Part shown: positions 41,001 through 52,966 of the stretch, in pieces
Numbering within the stretch: position 1 is the first letter of the stretch
Layout: each line of letters starts with the position of its first letter
The notes under the pieces: model-generated
The model's database searches: none
The model's input: the letters and a program-made list of their open reading frames with translations, nothing else
Told to the model about the DNA's origin: nothing
Translations under genes and position numbers: made by a program
Assembly (NCBI GenBank): GCA_000499405.2
Contig: HG738137.1
Span: forward strand, 18,002,581 to 18,066,580
Length of the DNA: 64,000 nt
Direction: 5' to 3'
Source of the DNA: Onchocerca volvulus
Taxonomy: Eukaryota > Nematoda > Chromadorea > Rhabditida > Onchocercidae

Positions 41001-44000
41001 CGTTGTGAAATATTCGTCATTCATTTTCTCTCTAATCTTTCCGGTTTTGGAGGATAATTTTTGAAATTTTAAATTCATATTGAAAATATATTTCAAAAAA
41101 AAAAAAAAGAAAGTTTAAACTTTGAGTTTAGAGCATTTTAAGCATATCCGATGAGAATTTTCAGAAAAATATCTGAATGTCTTCATTGTTAAAAAGAGAG
41201 AGACAGGTATTGTGATGATAAGAGTGATAATCGAAGTTCTTCTCTATTTCATAGAGATAAGTACTCACCTGCTGCTGTCATATCTGCTTTAGACTTCAAT
41301 TCCAGATAACTCGTACATGTTTCATCTCTGCAAGGTAATCGTAATTCCTTAATATATACGCCCACCTGTGCTTCTGACTGCAAAATGCATAATGATATAC
41401 TTAGGATTGCGCTAAATTTGAATTTGATCAATTTTTAAATTTGTATCATTTCAATTAAAATCATATTTTAATTGATTAAAATCATGTTTTAATTAATTGA
41501 AATCATATTTTAATCAGGACTTATGTGAAATTCAAAGTTATTGAAAATTATGAAATGTAATTAATTTTCAAGATATTTCGAAAGCATTTCAATTTGGAAC
41601 GATGATAAGATAATTAGTGAAATGAAAGTTATTGCATAAAATGAAAATAAAACAAGATCAAAATGAGGTAACATAGAATTCAGAAATGAATCTGATCGAT
41701 TTTTTTTTAAGTTACAGTAATTATCATCAAAAAATTACTATATCTTTATCTTTTGATCACTTCTTTTTTATTCAAAAGATCAAAATGTCAATTAATATTA
41801 TGTAATAAATATTTACGAAAGAATGATTCATTAACTATTTCTGTGATGGCTCATTAATTCATTTCTGCATTTATTTGCATATATTTTGTTTATCCGTTTC
41901 AAATAAACTTGCAACTTTCTTCAAAACTTACTCTAATCCTCCAAACGCAATGAACATTACCATAAAAGCCAGCGATTGTAATATTTCGATCATAATCATC
42001 AGCTATCAAATCACCACCACAATTAGCTGTTCCTAAAATATTTATTTGATAAAAATTATTATCAACTTTTTTTAAAATTAAGCTATAAGAAAATTCTTTT
42101 TCATCAAATACAAAAATTTATAACATAAACAGTTATAATTCTACGAACATCAATTTCTCTTTATTCTTAAAAATTTTAATTCATGCACTATGATAAATTA
42201 TAATCATGCTAACAAATTTATTATCATTTTTCGTTATTTCGTTCAATTATAAGCAAATTCAATAAATATGAATGAATTTTAAATGAATTTATCGATCCAT
42301 AAATTCCAGAAAATCACGATATTTTCCTATTTATACAAATAAAAATGTCAATGTTCATTGTGACTCTCCATACAACGTTCTAAATTCTTCATCGATTGCT
42401 TTGAAATTTCGATGCAACGTTGCATTCGAATAGATCCGTGTTTCTATAGAGATTTACCAATTTTTCTTTCACCTGTCATGGGATGTGATAATAAGAATAA
42501 ATGAGCGGATTGAATTTATTAACAACGCCTATTTTCTGCATTGTTCACTTTTACACAACATTTCAAGTTCTTCATCGATTGATTTGAAATTTTGACACAA
42601 TGTTGCATTCGAATAGACCTGTGTTTACGAACTTTCAGGCCAGCCGTTCTTTTTTTTTTTTATCTTAGAATCTAATCTTTAGAATTTTGACTTTTATCAT
42701 TGTAAAAATAATATTTTATACATTAAAAATGTGAGCGATAAGTTAGTTGATTATATGGCAGAATATGAAATCATTTAATTTTGAAATTTCAGCGAAAAAT
42801 ATATTCCAAAGTTGAGAATTTTATAGGCATTTTTGTTGATTTAATAAAGTGATCTACTTGCATAATTTCAAAAAACTTACTGCTTTTTTGTACTGATAAA
42901 CAATCTTTTCCGCCGAATCCACTGGGACATTTGCACCTATGACAATCATTTGGATCTACATATCCACCATTATAGCAAATCATTTTGTTTCTACAGAAAT
43001 CTAAAATATTTCGTAGAGAAATGTCATCGTTATTCGAGTCTTAATTTTTTTAAATCTTTTTCTGTAAAACTTTAATTTTTTTTAAATCTTTTTCTGTAAA
43101 ACTTTTCGAAGGCTTTTCTTTTTTTTTTTTTTTTTTTTTGAAAATGGATATGAATAATTTTTTTCAAGAATTCAAATTCTTTATTTATTTATTTTTTTTT
43201 AAACCTATCAGAAATACACTGAGCAGTTATTTTTTATCTTTTATTCCTACCGCTATTCATACTTGCGAAATTGATTGTCTCACTAGAAGTTGAAATGCGA
43301 ATTTCTGATTTTTCCTATTTCCTAACTTTCAAAATTTCCGGAAATTAGTACGTTTTTTGAAGAGAATAGAACAGAAAAAGGACAGAAATAATATATAAAT
43401 TTTCATTAAATTCATTCCATGCATTGTTTACCATTGCAATATCGTAAATTAATCATTTTCGCATCTTTGAATGAAATTGCATGTCGTTGACCGATCGTTT
43501 TTTGATATTGAGGATCACGTGTCTCTATCGTATTCCTTTAAATCATTTAGTAATGGCGTTTGTTAATTAAAACTTTGATGACAGTAGTTATACTTATGAG
43601 CTAATCCTATATTTATATGAAGTTTCAAGTTTCAGAGGTAATTTGTCTTTAAAAATATATATTTATTTTCAAATAAAAAAAATTAATCGATTATTTTTTT
43701 TTTCTTTTTAAATGTAAGAATTCGCGTTATTTGAGCATCCTAGCTTTCATTGGAATATAGAATAATGGTATAAGTTTTATAGTGCCCATAATGCAAACCT
43801 ATTATAATGAATTGTGAATGCTTTGGAACCATAATGCATCAGAGAACCGAAATCGTAAGGTAATCCCATGTTATCGGAATCCAGATATGTTCGCTTTTCA
43901 AAATTTCCTTGAGTATTCTTGAAATTATTTTAATTAAATGAATGAATGAATAAGTGAGTAAACGAAAAATCGAATTAGTTGAAACGAAGAGAATCTTTCG

Positions 44001-46817
44001 TTATCATTTAAAAAAGATGTCATGTAATTGAAAGAGAAGACCTAAAAAAAACAAATAGTTGTTCTATGAATCTTTCTTCAACTTTCTTAAAAGTTCAATT
44101 CTCTGGTTTTTTCTTCCTTTTGCAACTTGAATTTACATTCAATCGGGAATTTTGCTACCGGATAAATATTGTGATACATGACCCGGATTTTACTGTCACG
44201 ATCGCTACGTGATTGTTCATGCCAGAGACCCAAAGCGTGTAATACTTCGTGTGCTGCTATTCCAACCTAAATTATTCTTAAATAATAAAAGCAAATAAGT
44301 AGGGAAATTTGGATAATAAATTATAAAAATATATGATTTGTAAAAAGTTTAAAAAAATTGGCAAAAATTTGATAGCAATTTTGATACTACAATAGCGACG
44401 GGTGATCGATGCTCGATGATTGATGTTTGACGTTCGAGGACTGACTTATCGATAATTCCAATTATGATTTCAAATAATTCGATCTTCGATAAATAATTAT
44501 AATTTCTCACTTAAACTATGATTATGAAAGTAAAAATTAAAATTTCATGGAATTTTCATCGGAGAACTCTACCAATTCACATCCAGGTCCAATAGATATT
44601 GACTGTCGACCGCCAATTTTACCAACACTGCTCCAACATCCTTCTGCTTGTACGAAATGTATATAATTCGAACCGTAACCATTCTCCTGGATTTTCCACT
44701 TTCTTTTTTCTTTCAAAAATTTTTCAATAATTCCAGAAAAATTTGACTAAATTTCGTGGCACCAATTTTTGGATAAATTAAACTGAATTGTTATTAAAAG
44801 TAACTTGCATAAAAAATGATTTAAGTATTTTATTATGTGAAATGTCGAATTAGTTGAAAATGATTTTCAAATTTAGAATTAATCAAATTTCCTAAAATTG
44901 AATTTTCTATCTAAATTTCCTCATATTAATATTACTTTTTATACAAACCTTGAAGCGAACACATGTTTCGTTCTCGATATAACGCAAGGCGGCACGAATT
45001 ACATTTTGCCATTTTACTGAAATCATTCCTTTCTGTCGCCTTTTAAATAAAAATTCCTTTCTGATTTTTCAAAAGAAATTTTTCTGTTAAAAATTTTAAT
45101 CAATTCATCATTTAAAGTAAACGTTTTCGAAATAAACTTATATTAAATTTTTTAAGCAAATAGTTTTGAATTAAATCAATTTTTCAAAGTTCACCATTAG
45201 AAGCGCCGAAATAGTACGGTATTGGCATATCAATCCATTTATATTCCGTTCCTCGAATTGCTTGTCGATTATTTCCTTGAATTGATAAGAGTTGCATGCT
45301 AATTTATTCAAATTTATAATTTCTACATTAATTAATTGCTCTTTCTCAAAATTCTAATTACTGATGATTTCAACAAAATTTTACAAAATATTTATATTTA
45401 ATTAAAGAAAAAAAAATGAATTAAAGTGCTAATTTTTTAATGGAAAGATTGAGGGCCGATGAAAGCGCTAGTTTTGTGATTTTTTAATTGCAAAATCATT
45501 GAAATTATTGAATGTACTAATTTTTTAATGGAGCTTCAAAGATATGATTATTTTCAAATGATATATTTCACGAGGAAGGAATTATGAAGTAGATGTTAGA
45601 TTCGATAATACAAGTTTTTAAGATAAACAATACAAGCTTTGGAACTTTCGAAACTTTCAGGATTTATCGAATTTATTTTTTAATCTTTCCATGGAGGATA
45701 AAAATTAATTCGAAAAATTTTCAATTATTATTTATTGACATTATTTTTTATTGATATTATCTTACTGATTGCAGTTAAAGCAGATGAGTTCATCAAAAAT
45801 ATGAGATTGTAATATATATGTACTTTTTTGCTGATACTAAATAATTCACTTCTCATAAAATTTAAAATACATTTTTTTATGATTAAATTCAGCTAGAAAT
45901 TCGATTACATTGAAAAGATCAAATTTCACTTTTATGCCAAAAACTTACTGCTTCTGATTTTCTCATTAAGTAAAGCTTTGATTTGTGGTAATGTTAACAC
46001 GATATCACTCTCGAATAAATGACCCGCAACACCTTGCTTACGATTAATACTTGCTTCGGTACCATCATCAACAGGAATATTTCTTAGATCTTTGCTGACT
46101 TTTTTAAAATCCTGCAGTAGAAAGTTAGAGATTTGAAGATAATAATAAATTTGAAATATATTGATGATACCAGAAGGGAAAGCGATGTTAGTAATAGTTA
46201 TTCGGGAAAATGAGAATCTTATTTCACTCTCTTTGTTCAGCTTACTTTGCTCAAATTCAAATTTCTAATTACTTTTCCGGATTTGATTTACGGCAAACCA
46301 TAAATGCTAAAATCATAAAAAACTTACATAATCATGATATATGCCAAATTTTTGCGCTGTTTTTTCATAAAATTGATTTAACAGTACTCGAACTTCCGCA
46401 TAATCATTCGAAATTGTGTCATCATTTATTTGTTGGGCATTTATTTGTTTGAAATAAAATTCCATATTGAATAATAAGAAATTTGCAAATTCGAGAATTT
46501 AAAATTCATTTTATTATTTAGCAAAAAGATGCTCATAATTAATTAACAAACCAGATTTGTTATGTAATGTTGCTACCGGATATCAAAAAATTACATTATT
46601 TTGGTTACTGATTACTTATATTATTTGACATGTTATCGTATGTCAGTTATCATAAATCTGATAATTTTTTTCTTCCCGTTTTATCATTTTTAAATAATTA
46701 TAATCTGTATTAATGTAATTTTGAAAATTTTGTTTTTGGTTTTTTTTTTTTTTTAAATCTTACACTTATAGAATGACATAAATATATTGTCACTTGTAGC
46801 ACTGCTAATGCCTTCAT
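38012..46817 (-). CDS. secreted astacin metalloprotease with EGF, CUB and thrombospondin domains (NAS-34 to NAS-37 type)
   Basis: Zinc endopeptidase, probably acting on cuticle or egg-shell collagen and matrix. The first exon (46764-46817) encodes a signal peptide ([18 protein letters not shown]) after a possible trans-splice acceptor. Propeptide exons follow (46328-46467 and 45949-46111, [18 protein letters not shown]). The catalytic domain starts near [20 protein letters not shown] (45195-45298). It includes the zinc motif [15 protein letters not shown] (about 44210-44260) and the Met-turn [11 protein letters not shown] (about 43810). Then come an EGF domain (42884-43003, FGGKDC), CUB exons (about 40850-42034), a Thr/Pro linker (about 39950-40035) and one thrombospondin type-1 repeat ([18 protein letters not shown], 39607-39716). 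The Cys-containing C terminus ends [16 protein letters not shown]. This order matches C. elegans HCH-1, DPY-31, NAS-36 and NAS-37; I cannot pick among them. Unsolved points: no AG acceptor precedes the 46467 exon, and phases do not match between 45949 and 45298. Confidence 0.92.
40698..40781. repeat. two-copy 42-bp tandem repeat in an astacin intron
   Basis: The unit begins cataatcgtgacctttg and is repeated once with two or three changes. Confidence 0.85.
41452..41515. repeat. AT-rich tandem repeat
   Basis: About three near-palindromic units of the type aattaaaatcatattttaat lie in an astacin intron. Confidence 0.7.
42371..42629. repeat. direct repeat pair, about 75 bp each
   Basis: Copy 1 (42371-42445) and copy 2 (42552-42629) share ttcttcatcgattg, ttgaaat, gttgcattcgaatag and gtgttt in order, in the same direction. 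They are about 180 bp apart within an intron of the astacin gene. I read this as a local duplication or short-element remains. Confidence 0.75.
43040..43102. repeat. two-copy tandem repeat, about 31 bp
   Basis: The unit containing taaatctttttctgtaaaac occurs twice in a row in the intron between the astacin and EGF exons. Confidence 0.8.
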
Positions 46818-49620
46818 CTCGTTTTTCTAACGCGTTACAAATTTTACCTGTGAAAACAAAAAAAAAAAGAATTATTTTTAGCAATTTTGAAAAAAAAATT
46901 GATGACATAATGGACGTAAAAGTTTAAGTCACACACTATATCATCATATATTATATTCGATAATTTGAAATTCAATTCATTTCTTAACAAAATCAAAGCA
47001 TATTCCATTGCGAAATCAAAAAAAAACAAAAAAAAAACAAAAAAAAAATCAAAGCATAATTTTTCCTTCGCATGATTTCGATCCTTCTTCGTTACAGAAT
47101 TCGATCATTTCAATCATTTCAAATACCACAGGGATGAAAAAAAAAAATGTTGAAAGATTTTATGAGTATGTAATTAATTTATTCACATTAATTTTTTTTT
47201 CGCTTTTTCAATTCCTCAAATATGAAACTTTATCGTCTAAAAGAATCCAGCTAAGAGATTTGTTGCTTATAATTAGAATGAACGATTTCACTGATTACTT
47301 TAAACAGAATAATAAATCAAAAAGAAAGATACTATAAATGATAACTGTTTGTAACAGTCAAACGTTTGTGCAACAAAAAAAAGAATGGATTTCTTTAGCA
47401 ACGCTTGTCAGTTTAAATTGTTTCGATTCATGATGATTTTAATTCAGTTTGGTTGACCTTGACACCTGTTGGATGTCATTCTGGCTGCTTACGTTATTAC
47501 TCATTTCAAAAGTACAATACTTTTATGATTTTCATAAATTGAGCACAAAATTTAATGCTGTCTTGTCTCCAAATAAAGGACAATTTCATTGGATTAAATA
47601 AGCTCCTCAGTAAGTTCCTTATTGGTTTCTTTCTAGTTTTGCATTATTTTTTATTGTTGATGAAGATTGCTTCCGACATTTTTTCGTGCCAAAGCAATTT
47701 CAGATGTCCTTTGCTCTATTTTAAATAATGACATTTAAGATTGCCAAGTAAAATCCAATTAGAAACGGAATTTTTAAGCCACTTAATGGAACTATGTACC
47801 AGTTACTTGATGTCATCATATTCTTTTAAATTTCTGATAATTTCCTTCATTTTTTCTCGAGACGACAAAATTTTTAGGTCATGTATAACCATTCCCCAGA
47901 AGCATCACCAAGTTGTACCACAACTTTGACTTTTTACAATGCTGAGAATTCAGGACTCTTCTTGTTTTAAAATAATTCATCACTGAAGATGAATTACTGG
48001 AGTAGAATAAAAACAAACCAAATTAACGCTTTCTTTTTATTTAAGACACTGGCTTCAGAGTAAATCTTTTAGACCAAACTTCACAAATACAATGTCCCGT
48101 CCTTCATTTCTTCTCGTCTTTCACACGGTAAACTTCCTCACTTATTCTTCCATTTTTCAGAATTTATTCCCGCAATCAACAAGACTTTTGTCATGCCCAT
48201 GCCATATATATCGTTAATCCCAGGATTATCTCTGCTGACTACTCGTCTTTTCCCGATCATCTCCACCGGTAATACTTTTTCAGAAACTTTTTTTTTTAGA
48301 ATTTTTCAACAGAATAGAAGTTTGTAAGTGTTAAACTTCATTAAGGTCTTTTAATAATCTCTCTGATAAATTAAATTAATCATCAAAAACTGATTAATTA
48401 TCAGTCCTGACTTAAAACTAATTAATTTATAAGAGATCAGCCAATGCTTCCATTTTCTCAGTTCTAAGAAAGGGAATATTTAGCGAGACAGTTTATTCTG
48501 GCAAAAATAATTACAATAAATAAGGCAACATGATATTCGAATTTATCATCAAATACGGTTATGCAATCATAAAACTGCTCGCTCACCCAACCCTTTGACA
48601 TCAGGAGACCAAAAATGTTGTCCCAAAAAAAAAAAAAAAAAAAAAAAAATTTCGAAAAATGATGCATCAAACTATATGAAAATGAAAACCATTCAACTTC
48701 CATCCGCACTACGGAAATGAGTTCTTTAAAATTGCAAAAAGGAAGCTTAAATAATGATAATACTTTCACTTTCTGGAGAACTATTTACACAAATGAATAT
48801 GAAAGAAATCAAAAAACAAGTGGCAAAGGAATGGATAAAAAGTATGGCCTCATATCAAAAAATATGCCAAAAAAAAATAAATTAATGAGTACGATGAAAG
48901 AGGTTATATTCTTGTAATCACTTTACCATCCCATCTTCACAGAACGGATAATTTCGAATATCGCTGAAATTATTAATTACAAAAATCAGAAAATCCTTCT
49001 ACATCAAAACCCAGAAATATCCAATTCTGACTATGATTAGAATTACCAGAACTTTTCAAATATTGAAAGCAATGTATTTTCCTGCGCTAATTAACCTATT
49101 TGCAAGTACAAATAGGTGCACTAGCATAAACGGGGCCAGGACAAACAGCGCAGGAAGATGCACTGCACATTCTTTCCATTCAAACATCATTCTGGAACAC
49201 CATTCTTTCAACATCATTTTTCTTTTCATACAAATCAATTCAAAAACATTTATTTGTCCCCTTTTATCTTTTCTACTGGTCCATCAGTCAACTTTAGAAA
49301 TACTAGAAAAGTTTTGAAAAAAAAAAAAAAGAAAATCTTACGTATGATTCATTGTTCTAGCACTAACAAAAGCAAGCGATTTTACGAAGCCCACTGCGGG
49401 AAACGGAAATGGATACGAATGAATTTAGAAAATACTTGAAAATTTTTACACTTTTTCACATCTTCAAGCTAACAATTTAACCAAATAAACATACACACCG
49501 TTAACTAAGATTAAGCCTATGTCTTGATAAAAGCTAGTGATTTCCTATCCCCTTGTGAACTCATTCTAGTATGACTAACAAGCGACTGGAATATAAAACT
49601 GCAGCAAATATGTCCGATCA

Positions 49621-49752
<132 letters not shown>

Positions 49753-50398
49753 TTATGACTCTTACAACTGTAATAAAAAATCCATAGTCCATCTTACTAA
49801 TTATACTCTTGAAAAGTGTTGAATTATCAGTCAATAGTGGATTACATTTCAACAAAGCAAGCTAAGCATATTGAGAATCTCTGAAAATTTTCGTGAAGAA
49901 ATTTCAAAATTATTACTTTTGTAGGCAAAAATATAACAAAAAAATAAAAAGCGTTTTGATTAGTATTAAAAACTGCAACACATACATATGTGCAATCCTA
50001 TGCAAGAATACATATACACAACACATATGTATGGTAAAACAATGCAGTCACAAAGCTTCTCCAAACTTCGAAGGACTAGTAAAGTTACTATACCATCAAT
50101 CAGCAATCAGAGAGCGCTATAAAATGATATATTTATACAATATAGAAACTTACTAAAGTTTTCTGTACATTGCCTCGTGATAATACATTCTTGCTGAAGA
50201 CTGAATTTGCCACGCTCATTCGCTGTTTTGCAGGCATTTATAACAGCTTAAAATAGCACAAAATGAAAAGATGTTGACATTTATATTTCATAAATGATTT
50301 TTAATTTAATTTGAACAAAGTTAAGGAGAAACAGAAGAGTTTCTAATGGCAAATTTTCAGCATTTGCAAAAAAATTTTCAACATTTCCTACAACTTTT

Positions 50399-50452
50399 TG
50401 TACGTAAACTATTAATCAGCAGTGATGTACGTAAACTATTAATCAGCAGCGA
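50399..50452. repeat. two-copy 27-bp tandem repeat
   Basis: The unit tgtacgtaaactattaatca... is repeated almost perfectly. Confidence 0.85.
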
Positions 50453-52278
50453 AGCTATCTTTAGTTTATGTGTTTGTTATTTCTGCTAAACATACTCGAG
50501 TTGAATATTCAGAACTAAAGAAACTAAACCTAATGATTCAATCTGATACATGATCTCAACATCTCATAACATGAGCATAAAATAACAAAACAAAACTTCC
50601 CATAGCCATCCACAACAATGACAACCACATCTCCTCTTCTCTCTCACTATCACACCGTTGTATCCCTTCCCCTAACATTATCAGCCTTCACATCATCATA
50701 ACAATGACTTACGTGAATGGCAACTACGCATTACATGTATTACACGTCACACAAATAATCTTTCCATATCATGTTTGAACCATCGATAAAATGAAAAGTC
50801 GATAAACGAAAGAGGGACAGAGCGAGAAAGGGAAGAAGGGAGTCAGAAAATTAATGAAACATGATCTAATTTTTTCTCAAACAAAGCACGGCTTAAACTA
50901 CACTCATTCAAACCATGCACAACGTGTCCTCCACAGTTAGCAAAATGACATTCCGACCATAACATACAAACTACACCTGGTTTTTAGTGACGGGATGAAA
51001 ATTCAATCTCAGGACGCAACTAAAATTATGCGATTCAAGCGAAAGTGAAGTATGGCCAACGTACCGTTTTCCGTAATTATATTTAAGACTTAAAATACCT
51101 GTCTGCGCAAATTAATGGAACGATTAAAGATCGTATTGAGTTATACTTACTAGAAGCATCACATGCCAAAGTACTTCATGTTTCACATTCTCTGAGAGAT
51201 CAACTCAAATTGCAGCACACTTCAATCCACGCATGAACTACACTATAAATAGCTCTTCGAGCTGCCTGATATTTGTGCTCATATGAGAAACTGATTCATA
51301 GCCAGCCATGTCATATATTCGGCAAGACAGTGCAAGTTGAATGATCTAACTAAATACATCAATTCTAGGATAAAGGGGAAAAAATTAAAACTAAAAGTGT
51401 TTATAAAAATGGAAATAAGATCAGAAGTTTCCATAAAAATAATGTAGCCAAAGATAAAAAGTAGATGTTAAGAATCAAAAAACAAGTAAATCGTATTTAA
51501 ATTGTTGAAAATTAATGTATACAGTAATCTCCAGTTGTTTATATAAATTGATGTTAAAGTGAGGAATAGATCAAAAATCTTGAAATGTATAAAAGAGTTG
51601 TTGCACATATTGCTGAATAGATTTAAAATTTGCAAATCTCAGTTCTGCAACTTTAAAATATCAAAAAGAAAAAGCGATCATATAAGAAGGATTCTTGAAA
51701 TAAGCTCTCTTCATTTCTTTTTTTTTTTCAAAGATTTAAGAAAATTTGGATTGAATAACTTTAAAAAATAATTTATAAATTTTAATAGGTGAAAAAAAAT
51801 GCATTCACAAAGTGTATATAAGCAATGTAGTACATATTTATGCAGAAAAATATTCTTATTGATAAAAAATTGACAATAATATAGACAAAACGCAAATTTC
51901 AGAAGAGGGGAAATATTTTAATAGTGCGTGATTTTGTCATTTACAAAGAGTGGTGGGTATAAAACCCATAAAGGTACGTGTACGACGTGTAAACTTACGT
52001 AAGTGTGAATGTGTAGTTGGTATAAATTAGAGGGATCCGTGTATGATTCATACAAATTGTTCAAGGAAAGTAGGGAATCAGTAAGTAATTTCAGGTCTCT
52101 CTATGGAACATTCCAGAAGAGATTAGCCATCTATCCACGTCATTTCTGGCGGGAAATCTCGAAGTGAGCCACCACTGCTAGTTTCAGGCTCATTCCTTAC
52201 AGCTGGTTGCAAGGCGAGTGGTAGGTAATATGTGGTTGTGTCTAGACAGTGAAATGGATAAGGGGGTACGTGATATTC

Positions 52279-52366
52279 TACATGTTACATGCGACTTGTA
52301 ATATGCATATTACGTGACGTTTTGCATGTTACATGAGATTTGTGACATGTATATTACGTATGACGT
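52279..52366. repeat. two-copy 44-46-bp tandem repeat rich in ATGTTACATG and TATTACGT
   Basis: Each copy holds atgttacatg, a ga-tgt-atg segment, and atattacgt followed by tgacgt or gacgt. It lies 600 bp upstream of the CPEB start. The TGACGT words resemble CREB/ATF core sites, but function is inferred. Confidence 0.7.
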
Positions 52367-52966
52367 GTGATGTGTTTGTTGTGTTGAGATGTTAACTAGT
52401 ATATTGATTTTATTCTTTCAATATACTGTAGGCATGTCTATTGCTAATATGAGACTTTGCACGTACGCACTTACTAATTGCATTACATGTGATTTAGATA
52501 AAGCATTTCACCTAGTTCTGGGAATCTGCTGGTTGAGATGATATGAATTCTGGCAGCTATTTTTGTTGGAGCATCATCAACAAGCAGCTAGAGATGAGGA
52601 AGAGAGATTATGATGCAGTGTAGTGTAGTGGGAGACGTAGATACTGTAATATTACTGAAATATATCAAATGATGGAGTAGTTGGAAAAAGGGAACTAAGC
52701 GTTTTTAAACGGAATTTGTAGGCTTGCTGGGATGATAAGGAAAATTTGCAACAGACTATTATTCCCTTATCTTATTACCTACTTGAATTTTGAAAATATT
52801 TTTTTTCTTTTTTTTTTTGCAAAAATCCAAAAGCTAACAATTTTTGGAAGTGCTATCCCATCGAGTCTCTTTTTTTCTTGGAATATTTTTAACTGGAATT
52901 AACTGTTCAACATTTAACTGCATTTATTTTTTTAAGTATTGACTCGAAATTAACATCTGCTATACA

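Noticed and set aside
47008..47337. A 109-codon plus-strand frame rich in Lys
   Set aside because: It arises from a run of repeated aaaaaaac units; the peptide is low complexity and has no supporting context.
49056..49439. Overlapping open frames on both strands in the long gene-poor region
   Set aside because: Low-complexity composition, no splice or start context and no family resemblance. They look like chance frames.
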